From contig NZ_BOOH01000016.1 in assembly GCF_016863135.1 (NCBI RefSeq), forward strand, positions 124,001 through 188,000: 64,000 nt of DNA. Direction: 5' to 3'. Made by a program: the position numbers and the translations under genes. Below the pieces are notes generated by a model that was given only the letters and a program-made list of their open reading frames with translations, was not told the DNA's origin and searched no databases. The number at the start of each line of letters is the position of its first letter. Within the stretch, counting starts at the first letter, position 1. Shown one piece after another: positions 33,719 to 41,688 of the stretch. The stretch comes from Planobispora longispora (GTDB lineage: Bacteria > Actinomycetota > Actinomycetes > Streptosporangiales > Streptosporangiaceae).

Positions 33719-35395
33719 ATGAATCAGACCTTCTCCCCGCTGCTCGAAGCGCTGAAGCAGCTGGGTGTAGACCCGCAGGCGCTCGAGCGCGCGGCCGGAG
33801 AGGCCGAGCGCACCGAGCGCTCGTTGCGCGCGGTGCTCATCAACGACAACGTCGTCACGGAGGAACAGCTCACCGAGGCGTCCGCGCTCGCCTTCGGGAT
33901 CAAGAGCGTCGACCTGGTCGGTTATCCGATCGACCCGGTGGCGGTGGCCAAGATCCCGTTCACCCTGATGCTGCGCCACCGCGTGCTCGGCCTCTCGCTG
34001 GATGAGAACGAGATCACCGTCGGCATCACCGACCCGGGTGACGTGGTGGCGCTCGACGACGTGCGCGCGGCGACCGGCCTCACGGTCCGCCCCGTCGTGG
34101 TGGCCCGCAGCGAGCTGCGCCGCATCATCGACCGGCTCAAGCGCGAGGAGAACGACCTCGCCGGCATCGCCGAGATGCTCCGCGAGGAGCAGCAGGCCGA
34201 GGCGATCGTGTCGAACCTGAACTCCGTCGAGGAGGACGCGCCGATCGTCCGGTACGTCAACTCGCTGCTGGAGCAGGCCATCCAGAACCGCGCCTCGGAC
34301 CTGCACCTGGAGCCGACCGAGCACGACATGCGGGTGCGCTACCGCATCGACGGCGTGCTCCACGAGGTGGACACCGTGCCCAAGCACGTGCAGTCGGCCC
34401 TCATCTCCCGCCTGAAGATCATGTCGAGTGTCGACATCACCGAGCGCCGCATCCCGCAGAACGGCCGCATCACCGTCATGATCAACGGCCGGAAGGTCGA
34501 CCTGCGGACCGCCACCCTGCCCACGGTGTGGGGCGAGAAGATCGTCCTGCGGGTCCTCGACACCGGCGGGGTCAACCTCGCCCTCGACAACCTCGGCTTC
34601 ACCGAGGACAACTACCGGCGCTTCTCCGGCTCCTTCACCAAGCCGCACGGCATGGTGCTGGTGACCGGGCCCACCGGCTCCGGCAAGTCGACCACGCTGT
34701 ACGGCACGCTCTCGGCGATCAGCAAGCCCACCGTCAACATCATCACGGTCGAGGACCCGGTCGAGTACCGCCTGCCCGGCATCAACCAGGTGCAGGTGGA
34801 CCACAAGGCCGGGTTGACGTTCGCGGCCGTGCTCCCGGCGATCCTGCGTTCGGACCCCGACGTGGTGCTGATCGGCGAGATCCGGGACCGGGCCACCGCC
34901 CAGCTCGCCGTCGAGGCCGCCCTCACCGGTCACCTCGTGCTCTCCACCCTGCACACCAACGACGCGCCCAGCGCGGTCGTCCGGCTGACCGAGATGGGCA
35001 TCGAGCCGTTCCTCGTCGGCTCCTCGGTCGACTGCGTGCTCGCCCAGCGACTCGCGCGGCGGCTCTGCGACTGGTGCAAGGAGGAGTACGTCCCGACCGA
35101 GGCCGAGGTGGCCGCCGCCCGTTGGCCGGTCGGCGAACTGCCCCCGCCGAGCCTGCTGTGGCGGCCGGTGGGCTGCCGCTCCTGCGCCAACACCGGCTAC
35201 CGCGGCCGGATCGCGCTGCACGAGGTCATGCCGATGTCCCCGGAGATCGAAGGTCTCACCATCCAGCGCGCCTCCGCCAGCGAGGTGCAGCGGGTCGCCG
35301 AGGCCCAGGGCATGCGCTCGCTGCGCATGGACGGCCTGATCAAGGCGTCCCAGGGCCAGACGTCGATCCGGGAAGTCATGCGCGTCGCGATCTGA
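33719..35395 (+). CDS. pilB: type IV pilus assembly ATPase PilB
   Basis: A 558-residue GspE/PilB ATPase. The N-terminal GspE_N domain (1-130) is followed by an ATPase core. Walker A is GPTGSGKSTTLYG (about 317), the Asp box is in TVEDPVEYRLPGINQVQV, Walker B is DPDVVLIGEIRD and the His box LTGHLVLSTLHTNDA. A four-cysteine zinc site, CDWC and CRSC, lies near 450-490. It powers pilus extension from the cytoplasmic membrane face. The ATG at 33719 begins the conserved region; there is no strong ribosome site and a structured leader precedes it. First gene of the pilus operon. Confidence 0.96.
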   Translation: MNQTFSPLLEALKQLGVDPQALERAAGEAERTERSLRAVLINDNVVTEEQLTEASALAFGIKSVDLVGYPIDPVAVAKIPFTLMLRHRVLGLSLDENEITVGITDPGDVVALDDVRAATGLTVRPVVVARSELRRIIDRLKREENDLAGIAEMLREEQQAEAIVSNLNSVEEDAPIVRYVNSLLEQAIQNRASDLHLEPTEHDMRVRYRIDGVLHEVDTVPKHVQSALISRLKIMSSVDITERRIPQNGRITVMINGRKVDLRTATLPTVWGEKIVLRVLDTGGVNLALDNLGFTEDNYRRFSGSFTKPHGMVLVTGPTGSGKSTTLYGTLSAISKPTVNIITVEDPVEYRLPGINQVQVDHKAGLTFAAVLPAILRSDPDVVLIGEIRDRATAQLAVEAALTGHLVLSTLHTNDAPSAVVRLTEMGIEPFLVGSSVDCVLAQRLARRLCDWCKEEYVPTEAEVAAARWPVGELPPPSLLWRPVGCRSCANTGYRGRIALHEVMPMSPEIEGLTIQRASASEVQRVAEAQGMRSLRMDGLIKASQGQTSIREVMRVAI

Positions 35396-35457
35396 CCCGC
35401 CCGCCGTACCCGCCACGCCCCGCACTCGCCGCCACGAACACGACAGGAAGATCTTCG

Positions 35458-36633
35458 ATGGAGCCAGCGCGCCCGTTCGACTCTCACTCGTTCGACCCGC
35501 AGCCGTTCGATCTGCGCGCGGTCGACTCCCACTCGTTCGACCACCCGAGGGGCGATCGCCGCGACGCGATCAAAACCCTCAACTCGATGCTCGTGTCCCT
35601 GGTCACCGAGCGCGGCTCCGACCTGCACCTGACGGCGGGGGCGCCGCCCGCGATCCGCGTGGACGGCCGGATGCTCCAGCTGAAGGAGTACGGCCGCCTG
35701 GAGCCGGCCGACACCGAGACGCTGCTGCGCGCGGCGGTGAACGACGCCCAGTGGGGCCGCTTCGAGCGGGACCAGGAGCTCGACGTCGCCTACAGCATCG
35801 AGGGCGTCTCCCGGTTCCGGGCGAACTTCTACCAGCAGCGGGGATCGTACGGCGCGGCCTTCCGGGCCATCCCGCACGAGATCAAGCCGCTGGAGGAGCT
35901 GGGCCTGCCGGAGACGGTGGCGCGGTTCGCCCACCTGCCGCGCGGGCTCGTCCTCGTGACCGGGCCCACCGGCTCGGGCAAGACCTCCACGCTGGCCGGC
36001 CTCGTCGATCTGGCCAACCGCACCCGCTCGGGGCACATCGTCACGATCGAGGACCCGATCGAGTTCCTCCACCCGCACAAGCGCTGCATCGTCAACCAGC
36101 GCGAGGTGGGGGCGGACACCACCTCGTTCGCCCAGGCCCTCAAGCACGCGCTCCGCCAGGACCCCGACATCATCCTGGTCGGCGAGCTGCGCGACCTGGA
36201 GACGACGGCCACCGCGCTGGCCGCCGCGGAGACCGGCCACCTCGTCCTGGCCACCCTGCACACCCAGAGCGCCGCCCAGACGATCGACCGCGTCATCGAC
36301 ATCTTCCCGCCGCACCAGCAGCAGCAGATCCGCACGCAGCTGTCCACGGCGCTGCAGGGCGTCGTCACCCAGGCCCTGGCCCCGCGGGCGGACGGCGTCG
36401 GCCGCGCGGTCGTCGCAGAGGTGATGATCGCGACCCCCGCGATCCGCAACCTGATCCGCGAGGGCAAGAACCACCAGATCCCGTCCTTCATGCAGTCAGG
36501 AGGGAGCGGCGGCATGATCGCGTTCGACCAGCACCTGTCCGACCGGGTCCGCAGCGGGCTCGTCAGCTTCGAGAACGCACTCGACATCTGCCACTCGGCG
36601 GAGGAGTTCAAGCGCCTCGTCGGGAGGAACTGA
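35458..36633 (+). CDS. pilT: type IV pilus retraction ATPase PilT
   Basis: A 391-residue PilT. Walker A is GPTGSGKTSTLAG (about 169), the Asp box IVTIEDPIEFLH, Walker B DPDIILVGELRD and the His box ETGHLVLATLHTQSA. The PilT hallmark IREGKNHQIPSFMQSG is present, which separates it from PilB. The first 30 residues contain a repeated SHSFD/PFD stretch not seen in typical PilT and probably disordered. It drives pilus disassembly and force generation. ATG 35458 has AGGAAG 7 bases upstream. It lies between pilB and pilC. Confidence 0.96.
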   Translation: MEPARPFDSHSFDPQPFDLRAVDSHSFDHPRGDRRDAIKTLNSMLVSLVTERGSDLHLTAGAPPAIRVDGRMLQLKEYGRLEPADTETLLRAAVNDAQWGRFERDQELDVAYSIEGVSRFRANFYQQRGSYGAAFRAIPHEIKPLEELGLPETVARFAHLPRGLVLVTGPTGSGKTSTLAGLVDLANRTRSGHIVTIEDPIEFLHPHKRCIVNQREVGADTTSFAQALKHALRQDPDIILVGELRDLETTATALAAAETGHLVLATLHTQSAAQTIDRVIDIFPPHQQQQIRTQLSTALQGVVTQALAPRADGVGRAVVAEVMIATPAIRNLIREGKNHQIPSFMQSGGSGGMIAFDQHLSDRVRSGLVSFENALDICHSAEEFKRLVGRN

Positions 36634-36635
36634 CC

Positions 36636-37865
36636 ATGCCGGTGACGAAGGAGTTCGAGTACAGGACCATCGGCCGCGACGGCAAGCAGGTCAAGGGCAC
36701 CGTCGAGGCGGCCAACGAGGCCGCCGCGGTCCAGGTCCTCCGCCAGCAGGGGCTCGTCCCGCTCTCGATCACCGAGGGCGGCTCGCTCCTGAAGAAGGAG
36801 ATCAGCATCCCGGGCCTGGGCGGCCGTACCACGCTCAAGGACCTGGCGGTCTTCGCCCGCCAGTTCGCGACCATGACCGCCTCCGGCATGTCGCTGATCC
36901 GCTCGCTCGCGGTCCTGGAGGACCAGTCGACCAAGCCGCCGCTGAAGAAGGCGATCAGCGAGGTCCGGGTGGACATCGAGGCGGGTCTGTCGCTGTCCGG
37001 GGCGCTCGCCAAGCATCCCAAGGTCTTCCCCACGCTCATGGTCGCGATGGTGCGGGCGGGCGAGGCCGGAGGCTTCCTCGACAACGCGCTGGAACGCATC
37101 GCGATCAACTTCGAGAAGGACGCGGCGCTCCGCGGCAAGATCAAGGGAGCGATGACGTATCCGGTCATCGTCCTGCTCTTCACCGGGGTGCTCGTGGCCG
37201 GCGTGCTGGCCTTCATCGTCCCGGTCTTCGAGGGGATGTTCAAACAGTTCGGCGGCGAACTGCCGCTGCCGACGCAGATCCTCGTCACCGCCAGCCACAG
37301 TCTGGCCTGGTCGGGGCCGCTGTTCGTGGCTGTGCTCACCGGCTCGATCATGCTCTTCCGGCGGGAGTTGCGGCGCAATCCGAAGCTCCGCCTGGCCTTC
37401 GACAAGGTCAAGCTCCGGCTGCCCGTCTTCGGGAAGCTGTTCGCCAAGATCGCGATCAGCCGGTTCGCCCGCAACTTCGGCACCCTGCTGGGCGTGGGCG
37501 TCCCGGTGATGCAGGCCATCGACGTGGTCGGCGCCACCACCGGCAACGCGGTCATCACCGAGGCCATGAAGGACCTGCAGGCGGCCGTGCGCGACGGCCT
37601 TCCCATGTCCACGCAGCTGAGCAAGCACGCCGTCTTCCCGCGCATGGTCGCGCAGATGGTCGAGGTCGGCGAAGAAAGTGGACAAATCAGTCAGATGCTC
37701 GACAAGGTTGCCGATTTCTATGACAGAGAGGTTGACACCGCGGCAGAGGCCCTGACCGCGGCGATCGAGCCCCTCATGGTGATCGTCATGGGAGTCGTGG
37801 TCGGCGGCATGGTCGTCTGTCTCTACCTCCCGATGTTCACGATCTACCAGAACATCCAGGGCTAG
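36636..37865 (+). CDS. pilC: type IV pilus inner-membrane platform protein PilC
   Basis: A 409-residue GspF/PilC protein with two T2SSF domains (about 75-195 and 280-400). Typical motifs are FARQFATMTASGMSLIRSL, VRAGEAGGFLDNALERIA, FARNFGTLLGVGVPVMQAID and VEVGEESGQISQMLDKVADF. Three membrane helices are visible near 175, 225 and 385. It couples PilB/PilT motion to pilin insertion. GGGAGG before the ATG, and two bases after the pilT stop, indicate co-transcription. Confidence 0.96.
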   Translation: MPVTKEFEYRTIGRDGKQVKGTVEAANEAAAVQVLRQQGLVPLSITEGGSLLKKEISIPGLGGRTTLKDLAVFARQFATMTASGMSLIRSLAVLEDQSTKPPLKKAISEVRVDIEAGLSLSGALAKHPKVFPTLMVAMVRAGEAGGFLDNALERIAINFEKDAALRGKIKGAMTYPVIVLLFTGVLVAGVLAFIVPVFEGMFKQFGGELPLPTQILVTASHSLAWSGPLFVAVLTGSIMLFRRELRRNPKLRLAFDKVKLRLPVFGKLFAKIAISRFARNFGTLLGVGVPVMQAIDVVGATTGNAVITEAMKDLQAAVRDGLPMSTQLSKHAVFPRMVAQMVEVGEESGQISQMLDKVADFYDREVDTAAEALTAAIEPLMVIVMGVVVGGMVVCLYLPMFTIYQNIQG

Positions 37866-37984
37866 TACGGCCCTCCCAGAACTTTCCGTGCGCGCCACGG
37901 AAAAACCGGCCACCAGGCCGGACCGGCCCCCCGGGCGACCGCCCGGAGGCCATTTCCACCCTAACGAATCACAGGAGTATCACC

Positions 37985-38449
37985 ATGAAGGCAGCTCTCC
38001 AGAGCCTGCAGAAGCGCGCGCACGGCGACCGCGGCTTCACCCTGATCGAACTGCTGGTGGTCGTCGTGATCATCGGCGTCCTCGTCGCCATCGCGATCCC
38101 GGTCTACATGAACTACCGCGAGGGCGCGGCCGACAAGGCGGCCCAGTCCGACGTGCGTAGCGCCATCACCGCCGTGGAGAGCTTCTACACGACGAAGGGC
38201 AACAAGTACCCGGAGGTCTCCGGGCAGAAGACGACGGCCTTCTCGCTTGACCCGACGAAGCCCAACGAGGAGCGGGTGACCGTCTCGGCCAACACCACCC
38301 TCAACTACATCCTGGCCAGCGACAAGAAGTCGTACCTCGTCTGCGCCACCAACGCCAACGGCTCGGGTGCGGTGTACGTGTACGACAGCACTGCGGGCGG
38401 CTCGGTCGCAACGGTCGCCAACGCCAAGATCGCCACCTGCAAGGTGTGA
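37985..38449 (+). CDS. pilA: type IV major pilin PilA
   Basis: A 154-residue prepilin. A short basic leader ends in Gly-17, with cleavage expected before Phe in DRGFTLIELLVVVVI; Glu5 of the mature protein is present. The hydrophobic assembly helix (to about 45) is followed by a small globular domain with a C-terminal cysteine pair (YLVCATNANG and IATCKV), as in many pilins. A strong AGGAG precedes the ATG, fitting high expression. A long hairpin directly follows the stop. It should be the main pilus subunit. Confidence 0.95.
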   Translation: MKAALQSLQKRAHGDRGFTLIELLVVVVIIGVLVAIAIPVYMNYREGAADKAAQSDVRSAITAVESFYTTKGNKYPEVSGQKTTAFSLDPTKPNEERVTVSANTTLNYILASDKKSYLVCATNANGSGAVYVYDSTAGGSVATVANAKIATCKV

Positions 38450-38455
38450 TCCCGC

Positions 38456-38492
38456 CCGGTGGGGCGGTACGGGAGCCGTACCGCCCCACCGG
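38456..38492 (+). terminator. 17-bp hairpin between pilA and pilD
   Basis: A perfect 17-base stem (38456-38472 with 38476-38492) and a 3-base loop start 6 bases after the pilA stop. There is no U-run, which is common in high-GC actinobacteria. It probably stops most transcripts or stabilises the pilA mRNA end, so that pilin is made in excess over pilD and later genes. Confidence 0.75.
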
Positions 38493-38532
38493 ACCCCTCT
38501 GCTTAACCCACCGACAGGAAGGAGAGACCCCG

Positions 38533-39321
38533 ATGGACACGCTCGTGCTCGCCCTGGCCGCCGTGCTCGGCCTCACGGTCGGCTCCTTCCTGAACGTGGT
38601 CATCCACCGGGTGCCGCGGGCCGAGTCGCTGGTGCGGCCCGGCTCGCGCTGCCCGCACTGCGGTACGGCCATCCGGCCCTGGCAGAACGTGCCGGTGCTG
38701 AGCTGGCTCGTGCTGCGCGGCCGGTGCGCCGCCTGCCGGGCGCCGATCAGCGCCCGTTACCCCCTGGTCGAGCTGGCCACCGCGCTGCTGTTCGCCGCGG
38801 TGACCGCCCGAATCGGGGTGGCGCCGGAGCTGCCGGCCTACCTCTACCTCACGGCGATCGCGGTGGCCCTCACCATGATCGACCTCGACGTGCAGCGGCT
38901 GCCCGACGCCATCGTCAAGCCGTCGTACGTCGTCGGCGCCCTGCTGCTGACCCCCGCCGTGGTCGCCGGCGCCGACTGGACGTCTGCCCTGCGCGGCCTG
39001 GCCGCGATGGCCGTGCTTTTCATCTTCTACCTCGCGCTCGCCCTGCTCTACCCGGGTGGCATGGGCTTCGGCGATGTGAAACTCGCCGGGCTGCTCGGCC
39101 TCTACCTCGGCTGGCTGGGCTGGAGCGCGGTGGTCATCGGCACCTTCGCCGCCTTCCTGCTCGGCGGGATCGCCGGAGTGGCGCTGCTGGCCACCGGGCG
39201 GGCCGGTCGCAAGACCGCCATGCCGTTCGGCCCGGCCATGCTCGCCGGCGCCCTGCTCGCCCTGTTCGCCGCCGGGCCGATCGCGGCCTGGTACGGCGGC
39301 CTCCTGGCGCCGGTCGCCTGA
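38533..39321 (+). CDS. pilD: prepilin peptidase PilD
   Basis: A 262-residue polytopic peptidase of the GspO/PilD type. The cytoplasmic zinc loop has two cysteine pairs (CPHCGTAI and CAACRAPI). The two catalytic aspartates lie in MIDLDVQRLPDAIV and GMGFGDVKLAG. About seven membrane helices are visible. It cuts prepilin leaders before Phe/Val and usually N-methylates the new end. Its targets should be PilA and the three minor prepilins of the same operon. GGAGAG precedes the ATG. Confidence 0.95.
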   Translation: MDTLVLALAAVLGLTVGSFLNVVIHRVPRAESLVRPGSRCPHCGTAIRPWQNVPVLSWLVLRGRCAACRAPISARYPLVELATALLFAAVTARIGVAPELPAYLYLTAIAVALTMIDLDVQRLPDAIVKPSYVVGALLLTPAVVAGADWTSALRGLAAMAVLFIFYLALALLYPGGMGFGDVKLAGLLGLYLGWLGWSAVVIGTFAAFLLGGIAGVALLATGRAGRKTAMPFGPAMLAGALLALFAAGPIAAWYGGLLAPVA

Positions 39322-39380
39322 CCCGGCCCGCTTCCACGATCTTTCACGACCACGACGACTTCGATGACGAGGAGCACCTG

Positions 39381-40409
39381 ATGGCCGCGGTCAACCCCAT
39401 CGGACTGGACATCGGTTCGATGTCGATCCGCGCGGTGGAGACCACCCGCGGCAAGGACGGTCCGGTCATCACGAACGTCGGGATGGTCCCGCTGCCGGCG
39501 GGCGCCGTGCAGGGCGGCGTCATCAACGACGCCAAGGCGGTCACCGCGGAGCTGAAGCGGCTCTGGGCGGCCTCCAAGTTCCGCAGCCGCAAGGTCGTGC
39601 TCGGTGTGACCAACCCCCAGGTCGTGGTCCGGGAGATGTCCGTGAGCAACCTGCCGCTCCGCGAGCTCCGCCAGTCCCTTCCGTTCCAGGTGCGCGACGC
39701 GCTGCCGCTCCCGGTCGAGCGGTCGCTGCTCGACTTCTTCCCTCTGGAGAACCCGGGCGAGAAGGAGACGGTGCGCGGGCTGCTGATCGCCGCGCCGAAG
39801 GACGTCGTCACCACCGCCGTGCACGCCGCCGAGCAGGCCGGGCTGCACGTCGCCCGGGTGGACCTCGCCTCGTTCGCGCTGATGCGCGCGGTGTCCTGCC
39901 TGGACTCCAAGGTGGAGGCCATCGTGGACATCGGGGCCTCCGCCACGAGCGTCGTCGTCCACAACAACGGCGTGCCGGTGATCGTCCGCACGCTCCCCCG
40001 GGGCGGCGCCGAGATCACCCAGGCCCTCTCCGCCCAGCTCGGCATCGACCCGTTCCAGGCCGAGGAGCTCAAGTGCCACGCCGGCCTGCAGGGCGGCGGC
40101 GAGGACGCCGAGGCCGCCGAGGCGATCCGCGACGCCGTCCGGCCCCTCATCAACGAGATCCGCAACTCGTTCGCCTACCTCGGCTCCGGCGACCGGCCGA
40201 TCCGGGTCACCCGGGTGGCGCTCTCCGGCGGCGGCGCCCTCATGCCCGGCCTCGTCGAGGCCCTGCACACCCAGCTCGGCATCGAGGTGACGCTCGCCGA
40301 TCCCACGGTGCGCATCCGTCGCGGCCGCAAGGACAAGCAGGACACCCTCGATCGGTTCCGCACGGCCGCCGCGGTCTCCGTCGGCCTCGCTCTTGGAGTG
40401 GCAGCCTGA
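39381..40409 (+). CDS. pilM: type IV pilus assembly protein PilM
   Basis: A 342-residue actin-like ATPase of the FtsA fold. Phosphate loops are GLDIGSMSIRAVE and VDIGASATSVVV, and the adenosine segment is VALSGGGALMPGLVEAL. It sits at the cytoplasmic membrane face and binds the N-terminus of PilN. GAGGAG lies 6 bases before the ATG. Its TGA overlaps the pilN ATG. Confidence 0.95.
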   Translation: MAAVNPIGLDIGSMSIRAVETTRGKDGPVITNVGMVPLPAGAVQGGVINDAKAVTAELKRLWAASKFRSRKVVLGVTNPQVVVREMSVSNLPLRELRQSLPFQVRDALPLPVERSLLDFFPLENPGEKETVRGLLIAAPKDVVTTAVHAAEQAGLHVARVDLASFALMRAVSCLDSKVEAIVDIGASATSVVVHNNGVPVIVRTLPRGGAEITQALSAQLGIDPFQAEELKCHAGLQGGGEDAEAAEAIRDAVRPLINEIRNSFAYLGSGDRPIRVTRVALSGGGALMPGLVEALHTQLGIEVTLADPTVRIRRGRKDKQDTLDRFRTAAAVSVGLALGVAA

Positions 40410-41116
40410 TGACCACCACACTCATTCCCGCCGGCCCCTCCGGTCCTGCCGCACCGGTCCAGGACCCGTTCCGGCCGCTCGCTCTCGCGGCCGACCTGCT
40501 CCCCCCGGAGATCGTGACGGCCCGGCGGGGCCGCCGGGCCCGCGCCGTCGTCCTGTCCGTCCTCACGGTGTTCGCCCTGCTGCTGGCCGGCTGGTACTTC
40601 ATGATCAACCAGCAGACGGCGGAGGCGGAGCAGCAGCTCGCCGATGCCCAGGCCGAGGTCCAGACCTGGACCCGCAAGCAGAACGAGTTCTCCGAGCTCG
40701 TCACGACCCGGGAACAGGCGGAGACGATCGACACGCAGCTCTCCGCGCTGCTCGTTCGGGACGTGCGCTGGTCCCGCCTGCTCGCCTCGGTCCGCGCGGC
40801 GGCCCCGAGCGGCGTGCGGATCACCAGCGTCGCCGGTGGACTCTTCATAGACGGCGAGGGGACCGGAACGAGCGAGTCGGCCCTCCCGAACGCCTCCGGC
40901 AAGGAGCTGATCGGGGAGCTCAGCATCGTGGGCGTCGGCTCCGGCAAGCAGGTCGTGGCCGACTACGTCAGCGCGCTCGGCGAGGTGTCCGGCCTGGGCA
41001 ACCCGCTGTTCACCGATGTACACGAGGAGACCGATGTGGACTTCACCGTGAAGGTCGACATCACCGACGCCGCGCTCGACAGCCGCTACTCCGCCGACGC
41101 GAAGAAGGAGAACTGA
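40409..41116 (+). CDS. pilN: type IV pilus assembly protein PilN
   Basis: A 235-residue bitopic protein. Its N-terminal cytoplasmic segment holds the PilM-binding element (LALAADLLPPEI, in place of the usual INLLP). One membrane helix (about 47-66) is followed by a coiled coil (about 68-115) and a ferredoxin-like outer domain. Together with PilO it forms the alignment complex. Start and stop overlap its neighbours by one base (TGATG). Confidence 0.9.
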   Translation: MTTTLIPAGPSGPAAPVQDPFRPLALAADLLPPEIVTARRGRRARAVVLSVLTVFALLLAGWYFMINQQTAEAEQQLADAQAEVQTWTRKQNEFSELVTTREQAETIDTQLSALLVRDVRWSRLLASVRAAAPSGVRITSVAGGLFIDGEGTGTSESALPNASGKELIGELSIVGVGSGKQVVADYVSALGEVSGLGNPLFTDVHEETDVDFTVKVDITDAALDSRYSADAKKEN

Positions 41117-41682
41117 TGCTCACCGGACGCGCAGACCGGGTCTGGATCCTCGGCGGCATCGTCGCCGCCGCCGTCCTGCTCGCGGTCGGCTGGTTCTTCT
41201 TCATCGGCCCGCAGCACGACGAGACCGACACCATGCGGGCGGAGGCCGAGACCGCGCAGGTGCGGGCGGCCACCCTGCGCAGCAGGCTCGCGGAGCTGAG
41301 CCGGGAGAACGCCGACCTGCCGAAGTACAAGGCCGAGCTGGAGACGGCCCGCCAGGCGCTGCCCGCGACGGCGCAGTCGGAGGATTTCCTCGACCAGCTC
41401 CGGAAGGCGGGCGAGGCCACGAGTGTCTCCGTCGACGGGATCAACATCGGCGGGGCCACGCAGGTCAGCGCCGGCAATGTGCAGATGTACGCCCTGCCCG
41501 TCGCCGTGACCGCCGCGGGTGACACCGCCGCGCTGGACAAGTTCTTCGACCAGATCCAGCGGGTGCAGCAGCGGGCCGTGCTGATCGACGACGTCACGGT
41601 CAGCGAGAGCGGCGAGACGTCCGCCGAGTGGAGCCTCGTCGTCAACATGAAGATCTTCGTCGCCTCGCCGACCGGAAAGTAG
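41116..41682 (+). CDS. pilO: type IV pilus assembly protein PilO
   Basis: A 188-residue protein with a short cytoplasmic end, a membrane helix (about 10-30; GGIVAAAVLLAVGWFFFIG), a coiled coil (about 38-75) and an outer ferredoxin-like domain (SEDFLDQLRKAGEATSVSV, FFDQIQRVQQRAVLIDDVTV). It pairs with PilN. No PilP or PilQ secretin follows, as expected for a single-membrane cell. Confidence 0.9.
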   Translation: MLTGRADRVWILGGIVAAAVLLAVGWFFFIGPQHDETDTMRAEAETAQVRAATLRSRLAELSRENADLPKYKAELETARQALPATAQSEDFLDQLRKAGEATSVSVDGINIGGATQVSAGNVQMYALPVAVTAAGDTAALDKFFDQIQRVQQRAVLIDDVTVSESGETSAEWSLVVNMKIFVASPTGK

Positions 41683-41688
41683 GAAACA

